Assembly (NCBI RefSeq): GCF_028688795.1
Contig: NZ_JAQTXM010000001.1
Span: 248,001-312,000 of the forward strand
Source: Rhodoferax sp.
GTDB taxonomy: Bacteria; Pseudomonadota; Gammaproteobacteria; Burkholderiales; Burkholderiaceae_C
DNA: 64,000 nt
Direction of reading: 5' to 3'
Shown here: positions 56,209-64,000 of the stretch, piece after piece
How positions within the stretch are numbered: position 1 is the first letter of the stretch
How the letters are laid out: each line of letters opens with the position of its first letter
Notes under the pieces: model-generated
What the model was told of the DNA's origin: nothing
The model's database searches: none
Seen by the model: only the letters and a program-made list of their open reading frames with translations
Translations under genes and position numbers: made by a program

Positions 56209-57966
56209 ATGCAAGTTCTGATTGATTTTTGCAACCCACACGCCACCGATGCCGCCTTGCGCTGCGCCTTTGATGCGCCGCTGCAAGTTCTGGTAGCGCA
56301 CACACACGCACAGGTCAAACCCGTGCTTGACGCGGTCGATGCCCTGAGCCAACAAGGCCTGTGGTGCGTGGGTTATGTGCGTTATGAAGCGGCCCCGGCG
56401 TTTGATGCGGCATTTGCCGTGCATGACACTGATGGCCCGCTGGTCTGGTTTGGCGTCTACGCCCAGCCTTTGCCCTGGCCTGAGGACGACACAAGCCACG
56501 ATGCAGACACCCGAGCGCAGTGGCACAGCACCCTGAGCCGCGCTGACTTTGACACCCACATGGCCCAAATTCACCAAGCCATTGCGGCGGGTGAGTTTTA
56601 CCAGGTCAACTTCACCGCAGCCCTGCACGGCGCGTTCACGGGTGAACCCTTGACGCTGTTCAACCGCCTGCAGCGCGCCCAGCCCAACGGCTACGCGGCC
56701 TTTATGGACACTGGTTTTGAGCAGGTGCTGTCAGTGTCGCCCGAGCTGTTTTTTGACTGGCAGCCCGGGCCCACAGGCCAAAGCGGTCGCATCCTGACGC
56801 GCCCCATGAAAGGCACCGCGCCGCGCGGCAACACCAGCGCAGAAGACGACGCCTTGGTCAAAGCGCTGTTGGCGTCGCCCAAGGAGCGGGCCGAGAACGT
56901 GATGATCGTCGACCTGCTGCGCAACGATGTGTCGCGTATCGCCGAACCTTTTTCTGTGCAAGTGCCCTCGCTGTTCACGGTGCAAACCCTGCCGACGGTG
57001 TTTCAAATGGTGTCCGACGTGACCGCCCGCACCCGGCCCGGCACCAGCTTGACCGACGTGTTTGCCGCGCTGTTCCCGTGTGGCTCCATCACCGGTGCGC
57101 CCAAAGTGCAGGCCATGCACGCCATCAAAACGCTCGAAATCCAAGCGCGCGGTATTTACTGCGGTGCCATTGGCGTGGTGCGCCCGGGTGGGCACGCCAC
57201 CTTTAACGTCGCCATTCGCACCGTCACTTTGCGCGGCAATGCAGCCAGCTGCGGCATTGGCAGCGGCATCACCTTTGACGCCACAGCGCAAGCCGAATGG
57301 CAAGAGTGGCAGCACAAACGCGGCTTTCTGGACCGCGCCAGCGAGGCGTTTGAGTTGCTGGAAACGCTGCGTCTGGAAAACGGTGTTTATATTAATTTAA
57401 TAGTGCATCTCGCACGTTTATCTAGGGCTGCAAGGCATTTTGGCTATGTATTTGATGAAGTCTGTGTGCGGAAGCCGCTGGACGCGCTGACTGCAGAGGC
57501 ACTGGCTGCACCCACCACCGCTTGGCGCGTGCGTCTGCTGCTGAATGCCAATGGCGAGCCTCACGTTGAAAAATTTATATTAAATCAGCCTATAGCCCCC
57601 GTTAATATTGCGCTGGCAGCTACACATTTTGAAGAAGCACACAGCGAATTTACCCGCTTCAAAACCACCCGCCGTGCGCACTACGAAGCCTTTGCCCCGA
57701 CCGACCCCAGCGTGTTCGACACCCTGCTCTACAACGCCGCCGGTGAATTGACCGAATGCACCCGCGGCAACATCGCCCTGCTGCTGGACGGTCGCTGGGT
57801 GACACCGCCCTTGCACTGCGGGTTGCTGGACGGCGTCGGGCGTGAGATGTGTTTGAAAGAAGGCCGCCTGGTTGAGGCCGTGGTGCGCGTGGCGGACTTG
57901 CCACGTGTGCAGGCGCTGGCGTTTGTGAACAGCTTGCGCGGCTGGCTGGATGCGCGGCTGGTTTGA
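56209..57966 (+). CDS. pabB: Aminodeoxychorismate synthase component I fused to a class IV aminotransferase-like domain
   Basis: This 585-residue protein has residues 1-~380 as the chorismate-binding component I ('GEFYQVNFTAALHGAF', 'HPMKGTAPRG'-like 'TRPMKGTAPRGNTSAEDDAL', 'VDLLRNDVSRIAEPFSVQVP', 'CGSITGAPKVQAMHAIKTLE'). Residues ~385-585 resemble aminodeoxychorismate lyase ('LLYNAAGELTECTRGNIALLLDGRWVTPPLHCGLLDGVGRE'). One chain would thus make p-aminobenzoate from aminodeoxychorismate, for folate. Two AT-rich stretches at 57388-57437 and 57586-57638 resemble the dispersed repeat. Confidence 0.92.
   Translation: MQVLIDFCNPHATDAALRCAFDAPLQVLVAHTHAQVKPVLDAVDALSQQGLWCVGYVRYEAAPAFDAAFAVHDTDGPLVWFGVYAQPLPWPEDDTSHDADTRAQWHSTLSRADFDTHMAQIHQAIAAGEFYQVNFTAALHGAFTGEPLTLFNRLQRAQPNGYAAFMDTGFEQVLSVSPELFFDWQPGPTGQSGRILTRPMKGTAPRGNTSAEDDALVKALLASPKERAENVMIVDLLRNDVSRIAEPFSVQVPSLFTVQTLPTVFQMVSDVTARTRPGTSLTDVFAALFPCGSITGAPKVQAMHAIKTLEIQARGIYCGAIGVVRPGGHATFNVAIRTVTLRGNAASCGIGSGITFDATAQAEWQEWQHKRGFLDRASEAFELLETLRLENGVYINLIVHLARLSRAARHFGYVFDEVCVRKPLDALTAEALAAPTTAWRVRLLLNANGEPHVEKFILNQPIAPVNIALAATHFEEAHSEFTRFKTTRRAHYEAFAPTDPSVFDTLLYNAAGELTECTRGNIALLLDGRWVTPPLHCGLLDGVGREMCLKEGRLVEAVVRVADLPRVQALAFVNSLRGWLDARLV
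57388..57437 (-). repeat. Possible dispersed palindromic repeat, copy 10 (inside pabB)
   Basis: Minus strand: TGCCTTGCAGCCCTAGATAA, core, then a weak right half. The encoded peptide could be native to PabB, so this is a degenerate or chance match. Confidence 0.4.
57586..57638 (+). repeat. Dispersed palindromic repeat, copy 11 (inside pabB)
   Basis: CAGCCTATAGCCCCCGTTAA, core, TTGCGCTGGCAGCTA, then a longer spacer and GAAGC. It is read as 'QPIAPVNIALAATHFEEA'. Confidence 0.6.
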
Positions 57967-58117
57967 ATAGCTGCTGGTTTGGAACCCTTGACAGAAGCTC
58001 GCTTCAATGTTTCTCTTGGCTTGCCAAGACACACTTCAGGGCAAAAAACGTGGCACAGATCCCGTTAGATTTCCACGGGCCTGATACTTTTGAAAACCAT
58101 GTCTACGCGTCCTCTGC

Positions 58118-58315
58118 ATGACCAAACGGAAACTCGCGCCCCAGGAAAAGGTCGATAAAGAGCAGCGCTAATTGACCTACATGACGATCTTCATTGACGG
58201 TAAACAAAAGCAGGAAAGCGACCGCCAACTTAAATGGCTAGTCTGTAGAAGAATTCGTTCGCCGCTATGCTGACCCCATCTGGTTTCTGCAGAACGACAG
58301 GCACCAGAATGTGTA
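58118..58315 (+). pseudogene. Degenerate coding remnant in the gap after pabB
   Basis: The 398-base gap 57967-58364 holds no intact gene. A short frame 'MTKRKLAPQEKVDKEQR' stops at once. It is followed by 'MTIFIDGKQKQESDRQLKWL' and, in a shifted frame, 'EEFVRRYADPIWFLQNDRHQ'. The wording looks like real protein broken by frameshifts and stops. I half recall small hypothetical proteins with 'DEF..RNADPIWLHQN', but cannot confirm it. Low confidence. Confidence 0.35.
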
Positions 58316-58364
58316 AATGCTTCACCTACCCCACTGCCTGCAGTGGCCGACTTCAAGGAACGCC

Positions 58365-58658
58365 ATGTTCGTCGTGATCTTTCGCGCCAAGGTTCGCCAA
58401 ACCGATAACGAATACGCCGTGGTCGCTGCCCGCATGCGTGAGCTGGCGCTGGGGCAATTCGGCTGCCTTGAGTTCACCGCCGTCACCGAAGGCCAGGACG
58501 AAATCGCCCTGTCGTATTGGCCGTCTGAGGCACACATCCGTGCCTGGAAGGCGCACTCGGAACATGTGCTTGCCCAGCAACTCGGACGCAGCACGTGGTA
58601 CGAGTCCTACACCGTGCAGGTGGCTGAACTCACGCGAGAATACAGTTTTGCACAATGA
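58365..58658 (+). CDS. Antibiotic biosynthesis monooxygenase-fold (ABM) protein
   Basis: The ATG at 58365 follows AAGGAA, which fixes a 97-residue protein (the track starts earlier). 'MFVVIFRAKVRQTDNEYAVVAARMRELALGQFGCLEF' and 'EIALSYWPSEAHIRAWKAHSEHVLAQQLGRSTWYESYTVQVAEL' match the small ABM dimeric ferredoxin-like fold. Members range from heme-degrading to quinone-modifying enzymes, and many are uncharacterised. It precedes the permease by 50 bases. Confidence 0.85.
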   Translation: MFVVIFRAKVRQTDNEYAVVAARMRELALGQFGCLEFTAVTEGQDEIALSYWPSEAHIRAWKAHSEHVLAQQLGRSTWYESYTVQVAELTREYSFAQ

Positions 58659-58708
58659 CTTGATGCCTGTCCAGATTGGCACCCGACAGTCAGGACGGCC
58701 CCGACCCC

Positions 58709-61420
58709 ATGCTTGACCTCCTCAAAACCTTCTCGTGGCAAGAGTTGCGCCAGCACCCGTGGCGCAATGCCGCAGCGGTGGTGGCGGTCATGCTGGGCGT
58801 CGCATTGGCGTTTTCCGTGCACCTGATCAACGCCAGCGCGCTCGACGAATTTGCCCAGGCCACACGCGCCGTGTCGGGCCAGAGCGACCTTGAATTGCGC
58901 GCCGCACAAGGACAGTTTGACGAGGCCTTGTTTGGCCGGGTGGCCAAGCTGCCAGAGGTGGCGCAGGCCGCCCCAGTGCTTGAAGTGGGCAGCTACCTGC
59001 GCACTGCCAGCGGCAAGCAGTCGCTCAAAGTGGTGGGGGTGGATGCGCTGGCGGTGGCCCGCATGGCGCCAGACTTGATTCCGATACCGCGCCGGCCTGA
59101 CGTAAATGAAGACAAAAAGACAACACGCTTTGCCTTGTTTGCGCCGGGACAGGTGTTTCTTAACCCGGCGGCGCAACGCTTGTTGGCGGTCTTGGACACC
59201 GAGGCCCACGACAGCGCCGTGAGCCCCAAACCGGCAGCACAGACCCTGCAACTGCAAAGCGGCATGCAATGGCTCAATGTGAACGTGGCAGGCAGCGTGC
59301 GCGCCAGCGGCCCGGCATTGGGGGTAATGGACATTGGCGCAGCGCAGGAATTGTTTGGCAAACTGGGCCAGCTCAGCCGCATTGACTTAACGCTAAAACT
59401 CGGCGTGAACCGTGACGACTTCGCCCGCCGCCTGCAAGCGCTGCCCGATTGGCCCGCAGGTGTCACCGTGGCACAACCAAGTGATGCGCAGTCGCAAATC
59501 AACAATTTGTCGCAGGCCTACCGGGTCAACCTGACGGTGTTGGCGCTGATTGCCCTGTTCACCGGGGCGTTTTTGGTGTTTTCGGTGCTGGCGCTCAGCG
59601 TGGCCAAACGCGCGCAGCAATTTGCCCTGCTGGCAGTACTGGGTTTGAGTGGACGTGAGCGCCTGACGCTGGTGCTGTGGGAGTCTTTGGGCTTAGGGGT
59701 CGTGGGCAGCGTGTGCGGCCTGGCCTTGGGTGCCGGGCTGGCGGCGCTGGCCTTGAACGTACTGGGTGGTGACTTGGGCGGCGGCTTTTTTTCCGGGGCC
59801 GCGCCCCGCTTGCAGTTAGACGGCTGGGCTGCCGCCGGCTACGGCGTGCTGGGTGTAGCGGCCGCGCTGGCGGGTGGCTGGTGGCCAGCGCGCCAGGCCC
59901 AAGCCTTGCCGCCAGCGCAAACCCTCAAAGGTCTGGGGCATTCTGGCGCTGCTCACAGCCACTGGTTTAGTCTTTTTTTGATAGCTGCTGGCGCATTATT
60001 GACAAGGGTCCCAGCCGTATTTGGCATGCCAATAGCTGCATATGTGTCGGTCGCCTTTCTGTTGCTGGGTGGCATCACCGCCCTGCCCTGGCTGGTGGGC
60101 TTGCTGCTGGACCGCATCGCCCCGCTGGTGGCGCGCCAGACCTTGCCACTGCTGGCCGTGGCGCGCGCCCGGCACCAGCGTGAAACGGCTGCCGTGGCGG
60201 TGAGCGGTGTGGTGGCATCGCTCAGCCTGGCGGTGGCGCTCACGGTGATGGTGGCGAGTTTTCGCGAATCGGTCACGCAGTGGCTTAACGTGGTGCTACC
60301 GGCGGATCTGTATGTGCGCAGCAGCGGCAACCTGGGTGCGTCAGACACGGTGTTCTTCAGCCCGGAATTTGTCCGGGCCGCCGCCAAGTTGCCGGGAGTG
60401 ACGCGGCTGCAAGCGCAGCGCCAAGTGCCGCTGTTGTTAGAAGCGTCACTACCCGCCGTGGCGCTGCTGGCCCGCGAGCTCGACGACCCGGCACGCAACC
60501 TGCCCATGGTGGCGCCACCCTTGCCCGTGCCAAAGGGGCAAATTGGCATCTACGTGAGTGAAGCAGTAGTCGATTTGCACGGTGCTAGGGTGGGCCAGGC
60601 CTTTCCACAGATTTATAAGGCTTTTAGGCCTCTGGCCCTTATAAATGATGCGCAAGAAGCTACTTTTTATGTAGCAGGCGTGTGGCGTGATTACGCTCGC
60701 CAAAGCGGTGCGATTGCCATCAGCCGAGAAGATTTTCAGCGCCTCACCGGCGACCAGCGCGCCAATGACCTGGCGCTGTGGCTGGATGACCCGGCGCAGG
60801 CAGAGCAGGTGCAGCAGGCGCTGCGAACTCTGGCAACCTCCCAGTCGGGAAACACAGCAAATCAGGCCGCCTTGTCAGACCCAGCGACCCGCACTGAAAA
60901 GGCAAGCAAGCCTGACCTTTCAGGCCTGGCTGCTGGCTCTGGTGCGGGCGAGCTGCTCGAATTTGGCACGTCCGCCCAGATTCGCAGCACCTCGCTCAAG
61001 GTGTTTGACCGCAGCTTTGCCGTCACTTACTGGCTGCAGGCAGTGGCGGTGGCGATTGGCCTGTTTGGCGTGGCCGCCAGCTTCAGCGCGCAGGTGCTGG
61101 CACGGCGCAAAGAATTTGGCTTGCTGGTGCACCTGGGCCTGACCAAGCGGCAAATCTTGACGGTGGTGGCGCTCGAAGGCATGGCCTGGACCAGCCTGGG
61201 CGCGCTCGCCGGATTAGGGCTGGGCCTGGTGGTGTCAGGCGTGCTGGTGCATGTGGTGAACCCGCAAAGCTTTCACTGGACCATGGATTTGATGCTGCCC
61301 TGGCTCAAGCTGATCAGCCTGTGTCTGGCCGTGGTGGCTGCCGGCACGGTCACCGCCTGGCTGGCTGCCCGCGCGGCGGCTGGGCAAGATGCGGTGCTGG
61401 CAGTGAAGGAAGATTGGTGA
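58709..61420 (+). CDS. ABC transporter permease with two FtsX domains
   Basis: This 903-residue protein starts at MLDLLKTFSWQELRQHPWR (58709; the track uses a TTG upstream). One N-terminal helix, then a periplasmic domain, then FtsX-type helices ('NLTVLALIALFTGAFLVFSVLALSVAKR') and a second FtsX set at the C-terminus ('FGVAASFSAQVLARRKEFGLLVHLGLTKRQI'). It is of the LolC/MacB/YbbP-like kind that moves lipids, lipoproteins or drugs with the LolD-type ATPase at 55483. Two repeat copies are translated within it, near residues 420-436 and 639-656. Confidence 0.9.
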   Translation: MLDLLKTFSWQELRQHPWRNAAAVVAVMLGVALAFSVHLINASALDEFAQATRAVSGQSDLELRAAQGQFDEALFGRVAKLPEVAQAAPVLEVGSYLRTASGKQSLKVVGVDALAVARMAPDLIPIPRRPDVNEDKKTTRFALFAPGQVFLNPAAQRLLAVLDTEAHDSAVSPKPAAQTLQLQSGMQWLNVNVAGSVRASGPALGVMDIGAAQELFGKLGQLSRIDLTLKLGVNRDDFARRLQALPDWPAGVTVAQPSDAQSQINNLSQAYRVNLTVLALIALFTGAFLVFSVLALSVAKRAQQFALLAVLGLSGRERLTLVLWESLGLGVVGSVCGLALGAGLAALALNVLGGDLGGGFFSGAAPRLQLDGWAAAGYGVLGVAAALAGGWWPARQAQALPPAQTLKGLGHSGAAHSHWFSLFLIAAGALLTRVPAVFGMPIAAYVSVAFLLLGGITALPWLVGLLLDRIAPLVARQTLPLLAVARARHQRETAAVAVSGVVASLSLAVALTVMVASFRESVTQWLNVVLPADLYVRSSGNLGASDTVFFSPEFVRAAAKLPGVTRLQAQRQVPLLLEASLPAVALLARELDDPARNLPMVAPPLPVPKGQIGIYVSEAVVDLHGARVGQAFPQIYKAFRPLALINDAQEATFYVAGVWRDYARQSGAIAISREDFQRLTGDQRANDLALWLDDPAQAEQVQQALRTLATSQSGNTANQAALSDPATRTEKASKPDLSGLAAGSGAGELLEFGTSAQIRSTSLKVFDRSFAVTYWLQAVAVAIGLFGVAASFSAQVLARRKEFGLLVHLGLTKRQILTVVALEGMAWTSLGALAGLGLGLVVSGVLVHVVNPQSFHWTMDLMLPWLKLISLCLAVVAAGTVTAWLAARAAAGQDAVLAVKEDW
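59969..60016 (-). repeat. Dispersed palindromic repeat, copy 13 (inside permease gene)
   Basis: Minus strand: GGCTGGGACCCTTGTCAATA, then ATGCGCCAGCAGCTAT, seven bases, AGACT. It is read as 'LIAAGALLTRVPAVFG' inside a membrane segment, the same frame as copies 1, 5, 8 and 9. Confidence 0.65.
60625..60675 (+). repeat. Dispersed palindromic repeat, copy 12 (inside permease gene)
   Basis: TAGGCCTCTGGCCCTTAT, core, ATGCGCAAGAAGCTAC, seven bases, GTAGC. It is read as 'RPLALINDAQEATFYVA', the same frame as copy 4 in nadE. Confidence 0.85.
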
Positions 61421-61432
61421 GTGATGCGCGGC

Positions 61433-62227
61433 TTATTTAGCCGTTGGCTTCCTGATCCAGTCGCTGATGTCCAGGACCGCTTGCGGCTCCATGCCGATGA
61501 AACCATGCCAATGATTGGCCTCGCAGGGATTGCCTTTTGGGTCCGCGCCGCCTGAAACCATCATCAGCCTCTTGACAGGGCTCCCTTTCAAACCACTGAT
61601 GATGCTTGGCACTTCATGTGGCCGGCAGGCATGACATTCGTCTCGTTCATGGTGATACACCAGCACCGGAACTTTGATCATTGGCAGGTCTTGCCGGGGC
61701 AAGGCGCCAGCATATTTGTACTCGACAACACTTGAGCTGACCACACCGCCCGCAATCTGGGTGTCCTGAATGTTGATGAGCATGGCGGCCGTGCTGACCG
61801 TGCCCCGGCTGGTGCCCATGATCCAGACAGGTGCCGGGCTTTTCCTCTTAACCCAATCCAGCACGGCTTTTGCATCAGCCATGTGCTTGTCCGAAATACG
61901 GTCTTCATAGCCGAGTTCGGCAGAGTCGTTGGGGCGCCCGAAAATGGCAAGGTTGAAACCCTGCGCCGCCCATAGTCTGGCTGTGCGCACCAGAAAATTA
62001 TTGCTGGTCGGCCAACCATCCTCGACTTTGCCAAAACCACCGCCGCCGCCAGGAAAAACAAGCAGCGTTGCCGTTGCCCCCTCTGTGGCATGCCAAAACA
62101 CCGTCGTCCGTATATCCGGCCGCGTTGGCACCTTGAAAAGTTCACCGGCATGGGTAAGACCCATGCTTGCAATCAAGGCCAATGCCGCTGCAAGTGAATG
62201 CAGATATTGAGTTATTTGTGTCTTCAT
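61433..62227 (-). CDS. Secreted alpha/beta-hydrolase-like protein
   Basis: The start is placed at 62227 (MKTQITQYLHS), giving a clear signal peptide ('LAAALALIASMGLTHA'). The track start at 62350 belongs to a shadow region. The 264-residue protein has 'TLLVFPGGGGGFGKVEDGW' (oxyanion-type glycine stretch), a nucleophile elbow 'IMGTSRGTVS' (GxSxG) and a late His region ('NHWHGFIGMEP'). A periplasmic esterase or related hydrolase is likely; the substrate is unknown. Confidence 0.78.
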   Translation of the reverse strand: MKTQITQYLHSLAAALALIASMGLTHAGELFKVPTRPDIRTTVFWHATEGATATLLVFPGGGGGFGKVEDGWPTSNNFLVRTARLWAAQGFNLAIFGRPNDSAELGYEDRISDKHMADAKAVLDWVKRKSPAPVWIMGTSRGTVSTAAMLINIQDTQIAGGVVSSSVVEYKYAGALPRQDLPMIKVPVLVYHHERDECHACRPHEVPSIISGLKGSPVKRLMMVSGGADPKGNPCEANHWHGFIGMEPQAVLDISDWIRKPTAK

Positions 62228-62240
62228 GGGTGTGTCTCGG

Positions 62241-64000
62241 TCAAGTCGGCTCCAGCGCTGGCGGGGCATCCACCAACAATTGCCAAGCGGGGTCAGGCTG
62301 CCAGGTGGCCAGCCAGTGCGGCACATCGGCGGCCGGCATGGGCCGTGCAATGCCGTAACCCTGCGCCAGCTCGCAGCCCAGTTGCAACAAGCGTGTGCCG
62401 TGCTCGCGAGTTTCCATGCCCTCGGCGATGACGTCGCGCTGGAAGGCCCGCGCCAGAGAAATCACACCCTGCAAAATCGACAAATCATCGGCATCGGCCA
62501 ACATGTCGCGCACAAAACTCTGGTCAATCTTGATCAGCGTTACCGGCAAATGCTTGAGGTAGGTCAGCGACGAGTAACCCGTACCAAAATCATCCAGCGC
62601 GCAGGTAACGCCCAGGCGGGCACACGCCGAAATGATGTCGGCCACATGCCCCAGGTCTTCCAGTACGCTGGTTTCCAACACCTCGATGGACAGCAAGGCG
62701 GGCGACACGGCGGGGTGCTGGGCCAATGCGTCGCACAGTTTTTTCACAAAGTCATCGCCCTGCAATTGGCGCGCACTCACGTTCACGCTTACAGGCAGAG
62801 TCAGGCCCAGCGCCTGCCATTGGCCCAACTGCTTCAGCGCCGCATCAATCACCCAGTCGCCCAGTGCCACACTGAGCAAGTGGTCTTCAATGACTGGCAA
62901 AAACAACGCCGGGCTGAGCAAGCCTTTGGACGGGTGTTGCCAGCGAATCAGTGCCTCGGCCCCCACCACCTGGCCGGTGCGCAGATTCACCTTGGGCTGG
63001 TAATACAGCACAAATTCCTGGCTGCTGAGCGCCCGGGCGATCTCGTCAATGCGCTCATGCAAGCCCCTCACACTGCGGTCTAACACTGCGTCAAACACGT
63101 GGTAACGGTTTTTGCCAGACAACTTGGCCTGGTACATGGCCTGGTCTGCTTGGCGCATCAGCTGGTCGGCGTCAACTGGGTCTGCCTGCGGAAAAAATGT
63201 GACGCCCAGGCTGGCCGACACCTGCAGTTGGAAGTCGCCAAACGGCATGGGTTGGGCGGCAGCAGTCAGCAAGCGGTTCAGCGTGTTTTGGCAATCAGTG
63301 GCATCGGTCAAATCAGCCAGCACCGCGACAAATTCGTCACCACCAATGCGCGCCAGCGTGTCGCCTTCGCGCATGGCCAGCTTCACCGCTTGTGACACCG
63401 CCACCAGCAGCTGGTCGCCGGCGCCATGTCCATAGGTGTCGTTGATGAGCTTAAACCCGTCCAGGTCCAGGTAAGCCACCGCCAACGTCTGGCCACGGCG
63501 CTGCGCATGCACCATGGCTTGGTGCATGCGGTCGGCCAGCAACACCCGGTTGGGCAGGTTGGTGAGCGCATCAAAGTGGGCGATGTGCTCCAGCTGCTTC
63601 TGGTGCTCTTTGAGGGCGGTGATGTCAACAAAGATGGCCACGTAGTGTGTGACTTGGCCACGGGCATCACGCACCTCGCTGATGGTCAGCATCTCGGCAT
63701 ACAACGCACCATCTTTGCGCCGGTTCCAGACCTCGCCGTACCAATGGTCCTTCGCCTTCAGATCGGCAAACATGGCGGCATAAAAAGCCTCGCTTTGCAC
63801 ACCCGATTTCAGTATGCGCGGGCTTTGGCCAATGGCCTCTTCGCGGCTGTAGCCGGTGATCAGGGAGAAGGCTCTGTTGATGTCGATGATGATGCCGTTG
63901 GCATTGGTGATGAAAATGCCCTCGCGGGCCGAACTGAACACGCTCGCGGCCAGTTGGATTTTTTCTTCAGACAACTTGCGTTCGGTGATGTCGGTGTCGA
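62241..64000 (-). CDS. PAS-GGDEF-EAL protein (c-di-GMP turnover), N-terminus beyond window
   Basis: The track frame starts at a TTG (63974), but the reading frame continues to the window edge as 'DTDITERK', a usual linker between PAS domains. The gene is therefore cut, and further sensor domains probably precede it. In the window there is a PAS domain ('SAREGIFITNANGIIIDINRAFSLITGYSREEAIGQSPRIL'), a GGDEF domain with intact 'RIGGDEFVAVLADL' and a C-terminal EAL domain with intact 'GAEALIRWQHP'. Both diguanylate cyclase and c-di-GMP phosphodiesterase activities are possible; the net activity is unknown. It ends 13 bases from the hydrolase start. Confidence 0.93.
   Translation of the reverse strand, partial: DTDITERKLSEEKIQLAASVFSSAREGIFITNANGIIIDINRAFSLITGYSREEAIGQSPRILKSGVQSEAFYAAMFADLKAKDHWYGEVWNRRKDGALYAEMLTISEVRDARGQVTHYVAIFVDITALKEHQKQLEHIAHFDALTNLPNRVLLADRMHQAMVHAQRRGQTLAVAYLDLDGFKLINDTYGHGAGDQLLVAVSQAVKLAMREGDTLARIGGDEFVAVLADLTDATDCQNTLNRLLTAAAQPMPFGDFQLQVSASLGVTFFPQADPVDADQLMRQADQAMYQAKLSGKNRYHVFDAVLDRSVRGLHERIDEIARALSSQEFVLYYQPKVNLRTGQVVGAEALIRWQHPSKGLLSPALFLPVIEDHLLSVALGDWVIDAALKQLGQWQALGLTLPVSVNVSARQLQGDDFVKKLCDALAQHPAVSPALLSIEVLETSVLEDLGHVADIISACARLGVTCALDDFGTGYSSLTYLKHLPVTLIKIDQSFVRDMLADADDLSILQGVISLARAFQRDVIAEGMETREHGTRLLQLGCELAQGYGIARPMPAADVPHWLATWQPDPAWQLLVDAPPALEPT

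Noticed and set aside
57963-58000. Half-repeat at the pabB stop codon
   Set aside because: Only ATAGCTGCTGG is shared; no right side in the expected position.

Overview
The window looks like a chromosomal segment of a betaproteobacterium of the order Burkholderiales, family Comamonadaceae, most like Rhodoferax or a close relative. The reasons are the gene set and order: ilvB-ilvH-ilvC-pssA-leuA; a sigma factor followed by DUF3619, DUF3106 and RDD genes; a glyA gene behind a ZTP riboswitch and followed by nrdR; a betaproteobacterial minor pilin cluster; and polyhydroxybutyrate genes. The family-level call is inference from memory of these neighbourhoods, not a database result. Coding density is high, and no phage, insertion sequence, CRISPR array or rRNA was seen.

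Layout. 1-2004 (-): truncated DUF748/AsmA-like gene. 2.3-5.1 kb: lytic transglycosylase, ZTP riboswitch, glyA, nrdR. 5.2-12.6 kb: type IV pilus minor pilin operon fimT-pilV-pilW-pilX-pilY1-pilE. 12.8-15 kb: aromatic aminotransferase and a DUF2520 protein. 15.1-17.4 kb: intracellular PHB depolymerase overlapping an RnfB-like ferredoxin. 17.4-18.9 kb (-): chemoreceptor with a C-terminal Cache domain. 19.0-26.4 kb (-): a complete propionyl-CoA to succinyl-CoA module (mutase, MeaB, PccB, PccA, epimerase), divergent from a GntR regulator. 27.2-29 kb: two tRNAs, then the N-degron transferases aat-bpt. 29-31 kb: IclR regulator and a D-Ala-D-Ala endopeptidase. 31-37.1 kb (-): branched-chain amino acid and phosphatidylserine genes, including a leucine leader peptide and attenuator before leuA. 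37.4-39.7 kb: sigma factor module. 39.7-43.8 kb: PII protein, NAD synthetase, FemAB-like transferase, FAH-family hydrolase. 44-46.8 kb: divergent soluble and membrane pyrophosphatases. 46.9-50.2 kb: molybdenum cofactor genes moaA-mobA-moeA. 50.5-52.6 kb: 3-hydroxybutyrate oligomer hydrolase. 52.6-53.1 kb: a small protein gene and the scar of a PAS-GGDEF gene. 53.1-61.4 kb: MFS exporter, miaA, ABC ATPase, pabB fusion, a monooxygenase-fold protein and a large FtsX-type permease. 61.4-64 kb (-): secreted hydrolase and a PAS-GGDEF-EAL protein cut by the window edge.

The most unusual signal is a dispersed imperfect palindrome of about 50 bp. I can align about twelve copies. Most lie inside open reading frames (DUF748, nadE, femAB-like, moeA, miaA twice, the ABC permease twice, probably pabB twice) or supply a stop codon (meaB). 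Each copy has the same asymmetric layout: two arms, a short AT-rich core, then AGCTAT, seven bases and a GTAGC-like end. Several unrelated proteins read it in the same frame and so share an 'IATxAT' peptide. It behaves like a coding-compatible mobile palindrome, similar in concept to the Rickettsia palindromic elements. The second notable signal is a 17-codon, apparently leaderless leucine leader peptide with three CTA codons and a terminator before leuA.
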